A stretch of 64,000 nt of DNA from Ecdyonurus torrentis (GCA_949318235.1 OX439134.1:24748662-24812661); one strand, 5' to 3'; positions 25,376 through 38,167 are shown, counted from the stretch's first letter. The notes: generated by a model from the letters alone, not told the origin. Program-made: numbers and translations.

Positions 25376-28300
25376 AGCCTACTTACTACGTTACTTTTTT
25401 CATAAATAATGGAATAAAAATTTTCTAAACCCATGTAAATACATGAACATAATATAAAGTTTGCAAACTTTAAGCCTTATAATACAAGCTTCAAGGGTTA
25501 TCTTTTACGCTAACTTTAGGTTTTACTGACATGGGTTTCAATTCTCTTTACACATACATATTTCCTTCGTCATACATACGAGAGGCATATAACTGATTGT
25601 TTTAACATTGAGAAGAAAAAAATGAAACACTAAATTAAATTGTCAATATGCAGATTATGTAATAAAATGTGTTAAAAAAAAAAGAAAGGAAAAAAATATT
25701 GACTAACTTGTAAGACTTGAAAAAAGTGATACGAATTTTTTTTCCGTAAATTGTGTTGTGCAAAGTAATTGTTCTACTTCTACGAGAGAGATAGAGAGAG
25801 AGAGAGAGAGAGAAGCAAGGATAGTGAAACCTGTATCGCATTGTTATGAGTGCTGGTTTGAAGTGCGAGAGATCACGAGTTCGCTCTTCAGTGATAATAT
25901 GTTCAGATTTTTCAGAGGTACTGCATGTGTGCTCGTGTTTTCCGCACGTTGTTAATACTCTTGCATAATTATGTCAGTGTATCACAGGTCACAGTACAGG
26001 TAAAACTTTGGGAGAGATGTTTAGCCTTATCAGGTCTCCAGCCAGGCCTATAGCAATAGTGGTTTGATGTCCACGTAAAGTTTCGGGACGGTTCATCAAA
26101 TCAACCTCGCATCTCAATCATTTCTGTGATATTACACGTTGCTAGGTATATCCTGTGTGTGAGGTATAAAGTTAATTTTTATTTGTCAAAAAGCTAAGTT
26201 ATGCTGGGTTTTTTATGAGTTACTAACAGAGCATACTAAACCATTGCCAAAACAAGATAAGAGATTATTTCAACCGGAACCACCGGGATAATAATTAAGT
26301 TATAGGAATAATATTTAACTTGTATTTACTTCAATGCTGCATTGATTACCTGTCAAAATTTGGTTTTTATTTATGGGGAAAATTGTTTAAGAAAAAGGTG
26401 TACATCCAACTGTTAAAAACCTCTGATCTAGTTTTGACCATGGTGTATGTGTGTTACTTGTTACCATAACAGAGCATTATTTTGGCACTCGGTTGTGAAA
26501 AGTTACTTTTCTGTACAATGCAATATAGTTGAGCAAACAATGGAGCTTATCGGTTTAGCGCGCGGTGAAACGAGGGGAAAGCTAAGGGTCTCCTAAATTA
26601 ACATTACGCTTATGGGGAAAAACACTTTTTGTTGTTGTTGTTGTTGTTGAGAAAACTACTCCACCGATTCCAGAGATATTTAAATAAGAAATGAGAAATA
26701 CTAGACATACTTTTACGTGTTTTCAGCAATAGAAATTTTTAAAGAATTTTTTAAAACTGATAACCTCCAATCGTCAGTGATATATTTTCTATGAAAACTA
26801 CATTTTTTTAAATAAATAAATTGATCAGAGTTTATATTATACTAAAAAGAAATATAATATAATTTTCTCTTGAATTTTATAAAATTTTCCCAAGGGTTGT
26901 ACTTTAAAAAAGAAAACAACCCTCATGTTATAATATGCATGTATTTAACATTTAGTAGTTGCACTTTTAACTTTTACTCTAACATTACCATAATAAGCTA
27001 AATTTTTATTTACATAGTGAGGGAGGGAGAGAGAGGATACGCAAAATCCCTTTTATTACCCCGCATGTTTTTTTCCCTATTCTTCTTCTTTTTCAAGAAT
27101 TTTTATTGCATATTGCAACAAAAGAATACTAATTTTGGTAATTTTTTTATAATTTTCGAAAAGGGAATGCATTTTTTCCCCAACTTTATGTGGTTTTTGC
27201 GTTTTAGAATAATTTTATATGCATTTTGGGATTTCTGATTATCACGAATATTATAAAAATTGTGTGCAGTTGAATTTATAAAGTTTAAAATGAATTTAAA
27301 AGTATAATTTTTGTATTTTTTTTTTGTTCAGATGCATACGTAAAATTTGTGATGAATTTACAGTATATAAGATTTTACTCTTATGATTAAAGTTTGAAAT
27401 ATGATTACACATTTTTGAATGACTATCTCCCCCCCCCCCCCTAAAACCGTAAAAACTTATTTCATATATTTATATATTTTTTTACTTATCATGTAATTAA
27501 AATATAAGAAAATATTTTCTGTAAAAATAACTCTATTAATTAATAATAGAGATCACAGATAAAAAAAAAATACAATAATAACAAAAGTTTAAAAAACATT
27601 GTGATTTTTAAAAAAAAATTTTGTTGTATAACAATAATTTTAATGGAAATTTTTTTAATCCAAAATGTTTAATATAGATTGCAACGTATGAATAAATTTG
27701 CAAAAAATATTTCTGTACAATAAGATTTAAATGTTAGAAACATTCTAAGTAAAAAGTAATACAACATATAACATATTAAAAAAAACTAACTGAGTACACT
27801 TTAATACAAAAGATTGCTCAAGTTGCTTCTTCTATAATTCTCTCTGTATTTTGGAACAAGGTTTTATTTTAAGACAAATTTGCCATAACTAGCTTTTGTT
27901 AATACAATAGACAACTTCACTTGGGGGTCAATAGGTCAATCATTGGCAAGGGTCGTTTATTAGTTTTATGTTGATTTTGATCTGGTATAGGGCTTATAAT
28001 GTTAAATTGAGGTTTTTAAATTTTGGATTGCTCGCTTCTTAATTGTTTAAAGACGCCAAATCACACATCGCCATAAAGAAAAAAGATCAACGTAAAAGTT
28101 TTTACGCCGTGAATGAGCTTCAGTTAAAGTAACAAGGTGATAAATGTGCACAAAGTTGACTCCAAATGAGGATCTGGGTTCCTCCAGAAATTTTAGTTTC
28201 TCATTGTGGACCTTTCGAATACGACAAACTGCAATTTTCAAAGCTACTTCATCTCTTATTTGGAGTCAAACTTGTTTGCATTTTTTACCCTCTGTTTCTT

Positions 28301-28581
28301 TAAGTGGGGTTCGTTCATATCTTATATAATTTTCGAGTTGTGCATTTTACTTTCGATGATGTATTGTATACGATTTAAAGTGTTTTAATAATTCTGAGGC
28401 GAGAAATTCAAAATGTGAAAACTTCATATGAATATTGTAAGCCCTAAACCAGGCCAAAATTAACATAAAACTAATAATGATCCTTGCCTATGACGTATCC
28501 TGATTATGTAAAGTTGTTTAATTAGTTTAAAATATTTGTGGAATACTTGTTTTACAATAAGATTTTTTTCTTCAGTGTTAA
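22613..28581. other. AT desert with microsatellites
   Basis: Six kilobases of AT-rich DNA: (CT)n at 25316-25373, a short (GA)n at 25785-25813, a C-run at 27430-27441. A GC-richer patch at 25830-26140 contains donor/acceptor-like sites (TTTTTCAG about 25915, ACAG/GTAAAA about 26000), and one at 28040-28330 is open on both strands. Neither gives a recognisable protein. Confidence 0.5.
25316..25373. repeat. (CT)n microsatellite
   Basis: CT tract with one TTG interruption near the left end. Confidence 0.9.
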
Positions 28582-28916
28582 AGCTATAAACCAAATAAAA
28601 CAACATGTGTTTTTTAATGAATCGACACGACATGGGATCCTCAAAACAGATGACAATTTTTACCAGAATGTTAATGTAGCCCCACGAGAGAGCGTGAAAA
28701 TACTGTAAAGTATGCAATTTGCGTGACTATTCATGTTTCTGACGTCAGAAACGTGTAAAAATTAGTAAAAAAAATGTTGTACGGTTTGCATAAATTGAAA
28801 TTTTCTGATCACTGCTACGGAGCTACAGTTGAGTTTTGAGACAAACTAGGGTTATTTATGTAAGTCCCATCAAGTGTTTTGCCATATAAATACTTGTTTT
28901 CTCCTGGTCTATTCCT
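28582..28916 (+). mobile_element. TTAA-flanked 335-bp MITE family, copy 2
   Basis: TTAA precedes AGCTATAAACCAAATAAAAC (28578-28581); the right flank has decayed to TTGC. Interior blocks are as in the other copies (CCCCACGAGAGAGCGTGAAA, TCTGACGTCAGAAACGTG, GTTTTGAGACAAACTA). More diverged than the other copies at its ends. Confidence 0.8.
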
Positions 28917-29189
28917 TTGCATATAACACTACGTTGCTGTATTTTAAAATGAAATTTAAAATAAACGCAAATGCAGCCAAAGGGTAAAATTTGACAAAAT
29001 AACGATAAATTTCACAGTAACTTTATTTCACATGAGTGTAGTATAATACTTACTGTAACTGTTAGCGTTTATTTATTACAACAATTTTTCTGATCATAAA
29101 TATAAAAATTCATAAATCACACAATAAAATAAATAAAAATAGTTAATGATGTGTAAAATAAGATTATTAACATTAAAATAATTGTGTGC

Positions 29190-29223
<34 letters not shown>

Positions 29224-29510
29224 ATGTTATTGATGTTAAATTAATCATTATTGTGTTTACATGAAAAGTGTGTTAAATTGAATGAAATAATTACAATAAA
29301 TTTTAATTATTATTGAAAAAATATTATATATATTTTATTATTATATCAGAAACATTTAATTTCAATTACAATTAATTTGATATAGAAAAGTTAAAAAAAA
29401 AACTTTGTGAACAATTAATCTAAAGACTTTTCATAAGTATGTCATATTATATATATCAAAACCCGAAATTGACCCAAACTAGGTATTTTTGCTGGCTTTT
29501 GGTTTGTTGC

Positions 29511-29640
<130 letters not shown>

Positions 29641-30116
29641 TGAAATTTTTCATTCTATCTGTCATTGATTAATAATATTAAATATGGCATTTATTTTTGT
29701 ATAACCTAAATTAGACTTAACACAAATAACCATAGAAATTGTCACACTTTTTTCAATTTGGTGTTGTATCTAAAATAAAAAAACGTCAACAAACCACTTC
29801 GAGAGCAGTTCAAACAAAAGCGTTCGGAACATAACATTTGTAAATCAGTAGTTATACTAAAACCATCAACTAAACCATAAGTTTTATATTGCATACAGTA
29901 TTTTTAAAATATGAATTGTCTGAATTATTGATTATTGAAAGAAGAAAAAAAAAATATTCAATACCAGTAACGAGGAGGGAAAAAAACTATTCGAATACAA
30001 TTACTTGTGTCTAGCCACTGATAAAAATAAGCCTTATAATCAATCTAATGAATGACAAAAATATTTTATTGATGTATGGAAAGTATGTACCAATAAGTAA
30101 TGTTAATGAACTATTG

Positions 30117-30162
<46 letters not shown>

Positions 30163-31129
30163 AGCTAACAATGGTATACATCATTGTATTGTGTTTTCAA
30201 TATATGACATATTCACAAAATAATTCGTGCATAGTATTAATCTTAAAAATAAGTTTAACGCCTCGCTAATTCTCATTGTCTTTTTTTTTTTACATAATTT
30301 TTTTTATTTCATATACAAAGTCATTCATATGAAACAAATATTCTGCCATCCAGAAAGACAGATTGTCATGTCAATATTTTTGTTCACAAAAATAAACACA
30401 TTATGTTTTTATACACAACCCAACTTATTTTAAATTTTAGAGTTGTGAAAGGGAAACAAAGTTTTTAGTTTTCTCTCACTGCAACGTTTTTTTTTTTTTT
30501 TTTATGCCAGAAGAATGGGCAGTGGCAATACTTTAAACATTTACGAGGATAGTGCAATAATACGTTTTTTTATATTATCTAAAATTTGATTACTTTAATG
30601 TATAAAATAAAAACTATACATTGAGTTCCTCCCACGAAAACTGCTTTGTTCATTCATGCATTTACAAATAATTAAACAAATAAAATAAAATAAAAGTTTA
30701 AGAATATATTTCAATTAACTGCATTTTAATGGATTTTAGTATAAAACTCTTGATTTGTTAATTATTTTTAACAATTTAAAATAACATACTGTATAGTATA
30801 CTCATGTTGAATGTTTTTTTTTTCTGTTTCAATTACAAATATTTCTAGACATCATGAATTCATGCTAATATTACTGAAATGACACAGTAAAAAAAAAAAA
30901 TTCCTATAATGACCTGTTTCAATGCAATATTTTTAATATTCTGTACACATGATTGTGATAATCTTACTTTATTAAAAATTTGCAATAAATTTGCGATGTT
31001 ATGTGTACGAATGTGTAAAATTCATCAAGCGAAACCCATCCTGGTTCAAGAGTGTTCTCAGAGTCCACTCTCATGAGACTAGAAATGGGGGTAAGAATTT
31101 TTATATTGTAAAACAACTCCTGTCACTAA

Positions 31130-31225
31130 GTCAAAAAGGTCCTCTGTATGAGAGCTGAGCAAAGTTATTATTTTCTCCAGTACGGCATCAAAGTGCATTC
31201 AGTATGACGTCATGCGCATGCACCC
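31130..31225 (-). mobile_element. GGGTG-family MITE, fragment
   Basis: The right part matches the family end: GCTGAGCAAAG, GGCATCAAAGTGCATTC, ATGACGTCATGCGCATGCAC, then CCC/TA. The rest of the element is missing or decayed. Confidence 0.5.
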
Positions 31226-31489
31226 TATTTATTTCCATTGTTACTTTAATTAAAATTTCTATTGAATAAATTGTAAATGAGGTAATATAATAGTAAAATT
31301 TAACACTATAGTGTATGTGACGATAATTTTTATTGCAAACAATTACTATTAATTGTGCAATAAATTTGATTAAACGCAATCTTCATTAATGCAATAAAAC
31401 TCATTGCAGAGTGCAAATAAAATTGCTTTATTTGAATAAGCTAATTCTGTGACTGCATTTTTTTTTGTGTATCATTACTATACCTATAG

Positions 31490-31779
31490 GCCGGTTGGAC
31501 TCATATTTAAGAGCCGCCATTTTGCTGGTTATGAATACATAGGCCAGCATAGGAAAAAAGTCATTTTTATTTTTTTTAATAGCAAAAAAAGTTTCAAACC
31601 TCAATCAAAGACTTATTTCTAGCTTCTAATAAGCTCGAAAAATATGAGCAAAATTAGTTCAGTTGAAATAAACACTTTTTAAATGAAAAAGTAGAAGAAA
31701 TTATGTTTTCCCTATGCTGGACAATACATTAGGCACCACAAACATGGCGACAAATCGCAAGGATGTGAAAGGGGTCTAT
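31490..31779. other. decayed element with a GACCCCTTTCACAT end
   Basis: The right end reads GGATGTGAAAGGGGTC (31764-31779), the same terminus as the 3.5-kb foldback at 33674. The interior contains CCAGCATAGG and CCTATGCTGG as an inverted pair (31551-31560, 31711-31720), plus GCCGCCATTTTG and CATGGCGACAAAT. The left end is not resolved. Confidence 0.35.
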
Positions 31780-33382
31780 ACTATATACCTTAATTTACAT
31801 TTTCGATTATAATGAACTTTATTTCATATTTTACATGGTATTAAAAAAAGCACTCATATTAGAAAAAAAAATAAAGTATATGGTATAACAAAATATTATT
31901 ACGTGACACGGTAGTGAACATACATACTGTCGATATTTTTAGCATTATGTAGTAGGTTTGATGTTTTATCTGAAAAAAATGAAATCAGTGTTGCTGAGGT
32001 ATATTGATCAAAAGCCGTTTGATTTGTCATATTTTGTGTTGCTACAAAATCAAAAGGTACCCTATTACCTCTCTCTCTCCCTCCCTCCCTCTCTCTCTCT
32101 CTCTCAATCATACGCTTCAAATATTCACTTCAAATTCCATGCTTTTATTTTTCAATTTCCGTACCTGAACAAAGAGAAATGTTATTATTTAAAAAATATA
32201 TATATAAAAATTTCTACTGAAAACGAAAAAAAAATCTACATTATGTTTTATTATTGAAAAAAAGGCTTTTCTATCAAATCAGCTCATACTGGGTATATAT
32301 TTTATTTCATTTCATAACATGTTATGAAAAATATACGCAAACTTATCAATACTTATAATATTATTCTTTCGTAAAAAGTGATTAATATTTGAAAAATACC
32401 CCAAAATTGTTATTTATCACATTCTGTTTTATAATAACGCATGAAAAGCTAATCGTGTTTTAGTTTCAAAAAGGTTTTATTATCAAAAACATTAAACGTG
32501 GAATAATAAAAATTAGTTTATATTGAATTTATGTCATTATAGCACAAATGCTAGTAAATTAGAACAGCATAAATAATTATGATGAACAAAATAATATTTA
32601 TGTTATATAACTTAGTAATTGTGTTGTATTGAACAAACTGTGCTGAAAATTAGCTAACATAATTATTAAGTATTATTATAGTGTACAAAAACACACAATC
32701 TTCCACAAAGTTGGGAGAAAAATTGTAAAGTAGACAATCTGTTTTAAAGTTTCTATAGTATTCCAATATTAACGTCCCTTTAAAACATATCAAATAATCC
32801 AAAATTTTGACGAATATATAAGTTAAGAGTTGTGTTTAAATAACTTGCATCTAAAAAAAAAAAATAATAATAAAAAAATACTAATAAGAAGAAGAAGAAA
32901 GAAAAGAACATAATAAAAATAATAATAAAAAAAAACTACCAAACTTTTTGAAGCCATTTGAAAGGTTACCTTTTAAAAACTCGTGACCATCAGATAAGGT
33001 AGAAAATGTTAATTAAAATTAACATAAGATCTTATAGGATTAAAACTTAAAAAATCATAATTTAAAATCTAGCATAATAACATGATGACTGCCTTTTTTA
33101 TTTATTTTTATTTTTTTTTAACTATTTTGAAGATAATACTTTATTCAAATACCTATCCTATCTGTGTGCAAAATTTCAAATATTTCTTTCTTTACAACTT
33201 TTGAGTCAAATCCTACGGCAGCTGATTTCCTTCCTTAATTTATCTCTGAAGTTACATAATATATATTTCTTGAACAATGTATTAACATAATTTTAATATA
33301 ATATCATGCAAGATTAGTACAAATGTAATATATCAGCTTATTAATTAGTATTATTTTGCGTGTATCATGAAGTCTATACTCA

Positions 33383-33437
<55 letters not shown>

Positions 33438-33673
33438 ATATAATTTAATATAAATTTATTAAGATGCTTAAACTATAGTAAACCATGTTTTAATTAATTT
33501 CTATTTCAAATTAATATTGAATGTAATTAAATTAGAATGTTGATTAATAAAATTAATTTCAATTTAGATATTCATAATTATAGTATATAGAATACTGAGT
33601 GAGAGTTAATTATATTTTATCTGATAATAATAAAGTAATATTTTAACACTATTGGTTTAAATGAAAGGGTTTA

Positions 33674-36600
33674 GACCCCTTTCACATGTGACGGTTTCAA
33701 AAAATTTCGAATTCGCGGGCTCTAGCCGCCAGCCAGCCGCGCCCCCTGGCGCCATTTTTATGGTAACAGCTGATCACAGCCCATTGCTGCCCATACTATT
33801 TTCACGTCTCCTAGCAGCTTAATATTAATTAGTCTTTACCAAATTATCATAAAAACTCATTAATCATATCGATTAAATTAATACTGTGGCGGCAAAAAAG
33901 TGATTATGTCGTTGCAACACCGCGAGAATCTACATTAAAGTTGGACGAGTTGCCTAGTTCGACGTCGTTGGATGTGCAGTTTTCACGGGAAGTAATTTGT
34001 TATTTTGCGCTAAAATCTCTTTGAAGCATGCAAAATAATTAAATATAAGTCATTTACTTTGTGTGAAATATGTTTGCAGGTTTAGAAGTACCAGAAAATT
34101 GCTGCCCGACGTAATATAAAACGAGGAAATTTTTGGCGCGGGGTATGGTGATCGAGTACAGTGCGAAGTTCAATAAGGTAAGCTGGGTTATTTCTTTAAA
34201 AGAACCATTGTGATAAAGGAAATAATCATCAAATAAGATGTAAATAATCTAAATTATATCATATAACTACTAGTTTTACTCTGTTTAAAACTGCCACACA
34301 GAAGTGAATAAATGTGAGCTCCCCAACGGCATGCATCATGGTATGTATATTATGTATTACAATGGGCCAAATCATAGGTTTTCATGAGTGTTCCATAACA
34401 TCATGTATATGTATTTCTCACAGTTATGTCACTCAAGCTATTTATACTTTTACTGAAATACACTTGCCTGTAGTTTCCATACAGCTTGTCTGTACAGTAT
34501 ACTGCGGGGTTGGGGTGTCGTAACCTGTCGACGATGAAATTTTCTGACATACATACCAGCATCATGGAGTGTGTATCATGTACAGTATTATAATCACATG
34601 CAAACTTCATCAAAATGATTTAAAAGAGGCCAATTTCACTGATATATAGTAATACTCATTCTTTCAGATGAACTGCTCCGAGTTGTTGGGAAAAGTCACA
34701 AACGACAACAATCTTTAGAAGGTACGTACCGTACATAATAATAATATATTAATTTGTAATATAAATTGTATATATATATACATATACTTTTTATAGGGAC
34801 TTAAAGTACATATTATTCAACAAACCTCAGGAGCTCGCCGGCAACTCATAGGAACGCTGAGTGCACAAAACTTTGAAGTTACGTATACCTGTTGTCGTTT
34901 GTGACTTTTCCCAGCAACTCGGAGCAGTTCATCTGAAAGAATGAGTATTACTATATATCAGTGAAATTGGCCTCTTTTAAATCATTTTGATGAAGTTTGC
35001 ATGTGATTATAATACTGTACATGATACACACTCCATGATGCTGGTATGTATGTCAGAAAATTTCATCGTCGACAGGTTACGACACCCCAACCCCGCAGTA
35101 TACTGTACAGACAAGCTGTATGGAAACTACAGGCAAGTGTATTTCAGTAAAAGTATAAATAGCTTGAGTGACATAACTGTGAGAAATACATATACATGAT
35201 GTTATGGAACACTCATGAAAACCTATGATTTGGCCCATTGTAATACATAATATACATACCATGATGCATGCCGTTGGGGAGCTCACATTTATTCACTTCT
35301 GTGTGGCAGTTTTAAACAGAGTAAAACTAGTAGTTACCCACACAGCACGGTTTATCCAATAGATATTCATTGGATATCCCAATATCCAAAATATATCCCG
35401 TCCATTTTAAATGAACCTTGAATGTCTATGGGATATTTAGCTTGGATATAAAAAAACAAATCCAAAATTAATTATCTAATTATTTTCAACCCGTTTTTCT
35501 CATGAGCGCTCATCAGCGCTGACAATTATATTAAGTTTTATTTATAATTTTAATCAATAAATATATTTTGGGGCAATTTTTTTATATCCACTGGTATATC
35601 CATAGAATATGCAAGAGTGGATATATAAAATTTCACTCACAAAATTAGTTTATTGAGAGATTTTATGATATATGTTATGAATTTATTTACCTAAAAGTTA
35701 TATTTCATGCTAATTGATTTTTTTAGTTACTTTAATATTTTAAATTCTTTATATCCATTAGATATCCCAAAAATATCCAAATATCCATAGGTATATCCAC
35801 CAGGGGGCAGCGTTTATTTGTGAATTTTAAATGATGCTAATTTTTTTATATTGTGCTCAATAATTAATTTTAAAATAGTATAAAGTATGGGTTTTGTGCA
35901 TTTAATTATAAGCAAACAATTCAAATCATAAAACAACTACAATTTTAATAATTAATTAACTTAATTTAATTTTGAAAATCCATCTCTAACTTTTTAAGTC
36001 AGACTGAAAAGTTGTGGTAATAATATCCTCCGAATATCCATATTATATCCTTCAATTTCGTGTCTCAGTGGAAGACACACAACTTTAAGTCATGAATATT
36101 TTCTGACTTGGGCAAAAACCAATAGCCCTTCCCCCGACCTGGGGGGGGGGGGAGGGTTGGGGGGTTGCCCATGTTAAATGAAATCACACAACTTTGACAA
36201 GTCATTAATATTTTCGGACTTGGGCACGCACACCGCACACCAATAGCACTTCCCCGGACCTGGGGGGGGGGGGAGTTGGGGGTTATTATTTGCCCATGTA
36301 AAATTGGGAAAATACTGAAAACAAAGTTAAAAAATACATTGCCTATATACCCCCCACCCCCCGAAACCCCCAAATTTTTCTATCATATCGCATTTAATTT
36401 AACATTAAATGTACTTTTTTAAATATATCCCATAGATCTACATGGTATATTCCAGCGGGCGGGACATTTGGATTTTCTGTGGACCTTCAGCGGAGATAAA
36501 TGGGATATATTTTGGGATATACGTAAGATATCTATAGGTCATTCAGTGCTGTGTGGGTATATGATATAATTTAGATTATTTACATCTTATTTGATGATTA

Positions 36601-37149
36601 TTTCCTTTATCACAATGGTTCTTTTAAAGAAATAACCCAGCTTACCTTATTGAACTTCGCACTGTACTCGATCACCATACCCCGCGCCAAAAATTTCCTC
36701 GTTTTATATTACGTCGGGCAGCAATTTCCTGGTACTTCTAAACCTGCAAACATATTTCACACAAAGTAAATGACTTATATTTAATTATTTTGCATGCTTC
36801 AAAGAGATTTTAGCGCAAAATAACAAATTACTTCCCGTGAAAACTGCACATCCAACGACGTCGAACTAGGCAACTCGTCCAACTTTAATGTAGATTCTCG
36901 CGGTGTTGCAACGACATAATCACTTTTTTGCCGCCACAGTATTAATTTTATCGATATGATTAATGAGTTTTTATGATAATTTGGTAAAGACTAATTAATA
37001 TTAAGCTGCTAGGAGACGTGAAAATAGTATGGGCAGCAATGGGCTGTGATCAGCTGTTACCATAAAAATGGCGCCAGGGGGCGCGGCTGGCTGGCGGCTA
37101 GAGCCCGCGAATTCGAAATTTTTTGAAACCGTTACATGTGAAAGGGGTC
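33674..37149. mobile_element. 3.5-kb foldback element with two 1037-bp arms (middle nest)
   Basis: Left arm 33674-34710; right arm 34890-35336 plus 36560-37149 (447+590 = 1037 bp once the nested insertion is removed); 179-bp loop. Termini GACCCCTTTCACATGTGACG and inverse; TTTA at 33670-33673 and 37150-37153. Arms differ at only a handful of positions where compared. Because the empty site (AAAGGGTTTAGCTTTCG) survives in the other arm of the host palindrome, the duplication can be read directly. TTTA/TTA and a CCCCTTTCAC-type terminus are most like PIF/Harbinger. No transposase; short frames repeated on both strands are mirror images. Confidence 0.75.
35337..36557. mobile_element. 1221-bp TA-flanked element with ATATCC repeats (inner nest)
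   Basis: Termini CCCACACAGCAC and inverse GTGCTGTGTGGG; TA on each side (35335-35336, 36558-36559). The uninterrupted left arm gives the empty site, confirming a TA duplication. The interior has many ATATCC/GGATAT motifs in both orientations, concentrated in the outer parts (35350-35465, 35585-35625, 35750-35815, 36020-36055, 36420-36540). Two diverged ~115-bp units (about 36070 and 36185), each ending in a poly-G run, stand in tandem. TA targeting suggests a Tc1/mariner-type source; no transposase. Confidence 0.7.
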
Positions 37150-37207
37150 TTTAGCTTTCGTGTTTCACCGTGTTATATAAGCAGTAAACTGACATTGAAA
37201 AGGAATT

Positions 37208-37279
37208 CGGCTCGACCGGGACTCGAACCCGGATCTTTGGTTTCCCAGACCACTGCGTTAACCATTACGCTACGGAGAC
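37208..37279 (-). tRNA. tRNA-Pro(GGG)-like sequence, inverted copy
   Basis: The mirror of the 37489 copy. It carries a G-to-C change in the acceptor stem that breaks another pair, so it is probably not functional. Confidence 0.4.
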
Positions 37280-37488
37280 TCCTTCCAATTCAACATCATT
37301 CACTGCTCATATTCACTGCTTTCGCTGCTTGCCATGCGCGTGCCTTCGTTGGCGCGACAGTTTAAACTGCTAAGCAGTCATGGCGGGTGCTCTTGCGAGC
37401 TATATGCCTCCACGTAGAGGGCAGTTATGAGAGTTTGTAAGCGAAAGCTGACTATATATGAGCAGTGAATGATGTTGAATTGGAAGGA

Positions 37489-37560
37489 GTCTCGGTAGCG
37501 TAATGGTTAACGCAGTGGTCTGGGAAACCAAAGATCCGGGTTCGAGTCCCGGTCGAGCCG
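37489..37560 (+). tRNA. tRNA-Pro(GGG)-like sequence
   Basis: Folds as a 72-nt cloverleaf: acceptor GTCTCGG/TCGAGCC (one mismatch, one GT), D stem GCGT/ACGC with loop AATGGTTA, anticodon stem GTGGT/ACCAA (outer pair mismatched) with loop CTGGGAA and anticodon GGG at 37522-37524, T stem CCGGG/CCCGG with loop TTCGAGT. The B box GGTTCGAGTCC is intact. GGG is normally not used for proline in animals, and the stem mismatches plus the inverted twin suggest a tRNA-derived mobile sequence rather than a working gene. Confidence 0.5.
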
Positions 37561-37829
37561 AATTCCTTTTCAATGTCAGTTTACTACTTATATAACACGG
37601 TGTAACACGAAAGCTAAACCCTTTCATTAAAACTTCCCGTGTAAAATAGGCGTAAATTACAAACTCTCACTATTGGTTTTGTTCATTGCAAATAATTGAA
37701 AATTCTCTCTTTATCTTACAGGGGGAAATTGCACTGAACATGAGATGCGGTGTAGTTTGTATTTGCATTTATATGTAGCAACGTCACTCAAGTAGCATTT
37801 AAGAATGAAAAATATTTGTACACACTTGA

Positions 37830-38158
37830 AGCCATAGACCACATACAACAAAATGTGATTTTTACTAATTGAACACAAAAATGGGACTTCCAAAACTGAT
37901 AACAATTTTTTAAATGTGGCCCCACAAGAGAGCATGAAAATTATGTAAATTATGCTATTTTCGTAACAATTCTAGTTTCTGGGTTCAGAAACAGGCAAAA
38001 ATTAGTATAAAAATGTTGTGCGGGTTGCATAAATTGAAACTTTCTGATCACCTGCTACGGTGCTACAGTTGGGTTTTGAGACAAAATAATGTTGCTTATG
38101 TAAGTCCTATTACAAATTTTGAGATATTAATGTTTCTGTTGTCTTCTGTTCTATTCCT
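37830..38158 (+). mobile_element. TTAA-flanked 335-bp MITE family, copy 3
   Basis: Left flank TTGA (decayed TTAA), right flank TTAA (38159-38162). Starts AGCCATAGACCACATAC and ends TGTTCTATTCCT. The central TGACGTCA is mutated (TCTGGGTTCAGAAAC). One of the more diverged copies. Confidence 0.8.
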
Positions 38159-38167
38159 TTAAATTTC

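Larger units (their letters stand above)
33647..37679. mobile_element. tRNA-bearing foldback insertion with 12-bp target duplication (outer nest)
   Basis: CACTATTGGTTT occurs at 33647-33658 and again at 37668-37679. Removing the inner foldback restores a palindromic unit: AAATGAAAGGGTTTAGCTTTCG at the left, AAGCTAAACCCTTTCATT at the right, arms about 200 bp each (37154-37345 and about 37440-37635), each holding one tRNA-like sequence in opposite orientation. The right end has about 30 bp beyond the arm (CCCGTGTAAAATAGGCG...) with no left counterpart. A 12-bp duplication fits retroposition or a Mutator-like insertion; the class is not settled. Confidence 0.55.

Noticed and set aside
28047..28388. 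Overlapping ORFs on both strands in a GC-richer patch
   Set aside because: No recognised domain, no supporting splice signals, and open on both strands, which is more typical of composition than of coding.
34314..35286. Pairs of identical ORFs on opposite strands (69 and 70 residues)
   Set aside because: They are mirror images caused by the foldback arms; neither has coding-like composition or a recognised domain.
37123..37627. Similar ORFs on both strands containing RPGLEPGSL
   Set aside because: Translation of the inverted tRNA-like sequence (the TTCGAGTCCCGG region); a well-known false protein signature.
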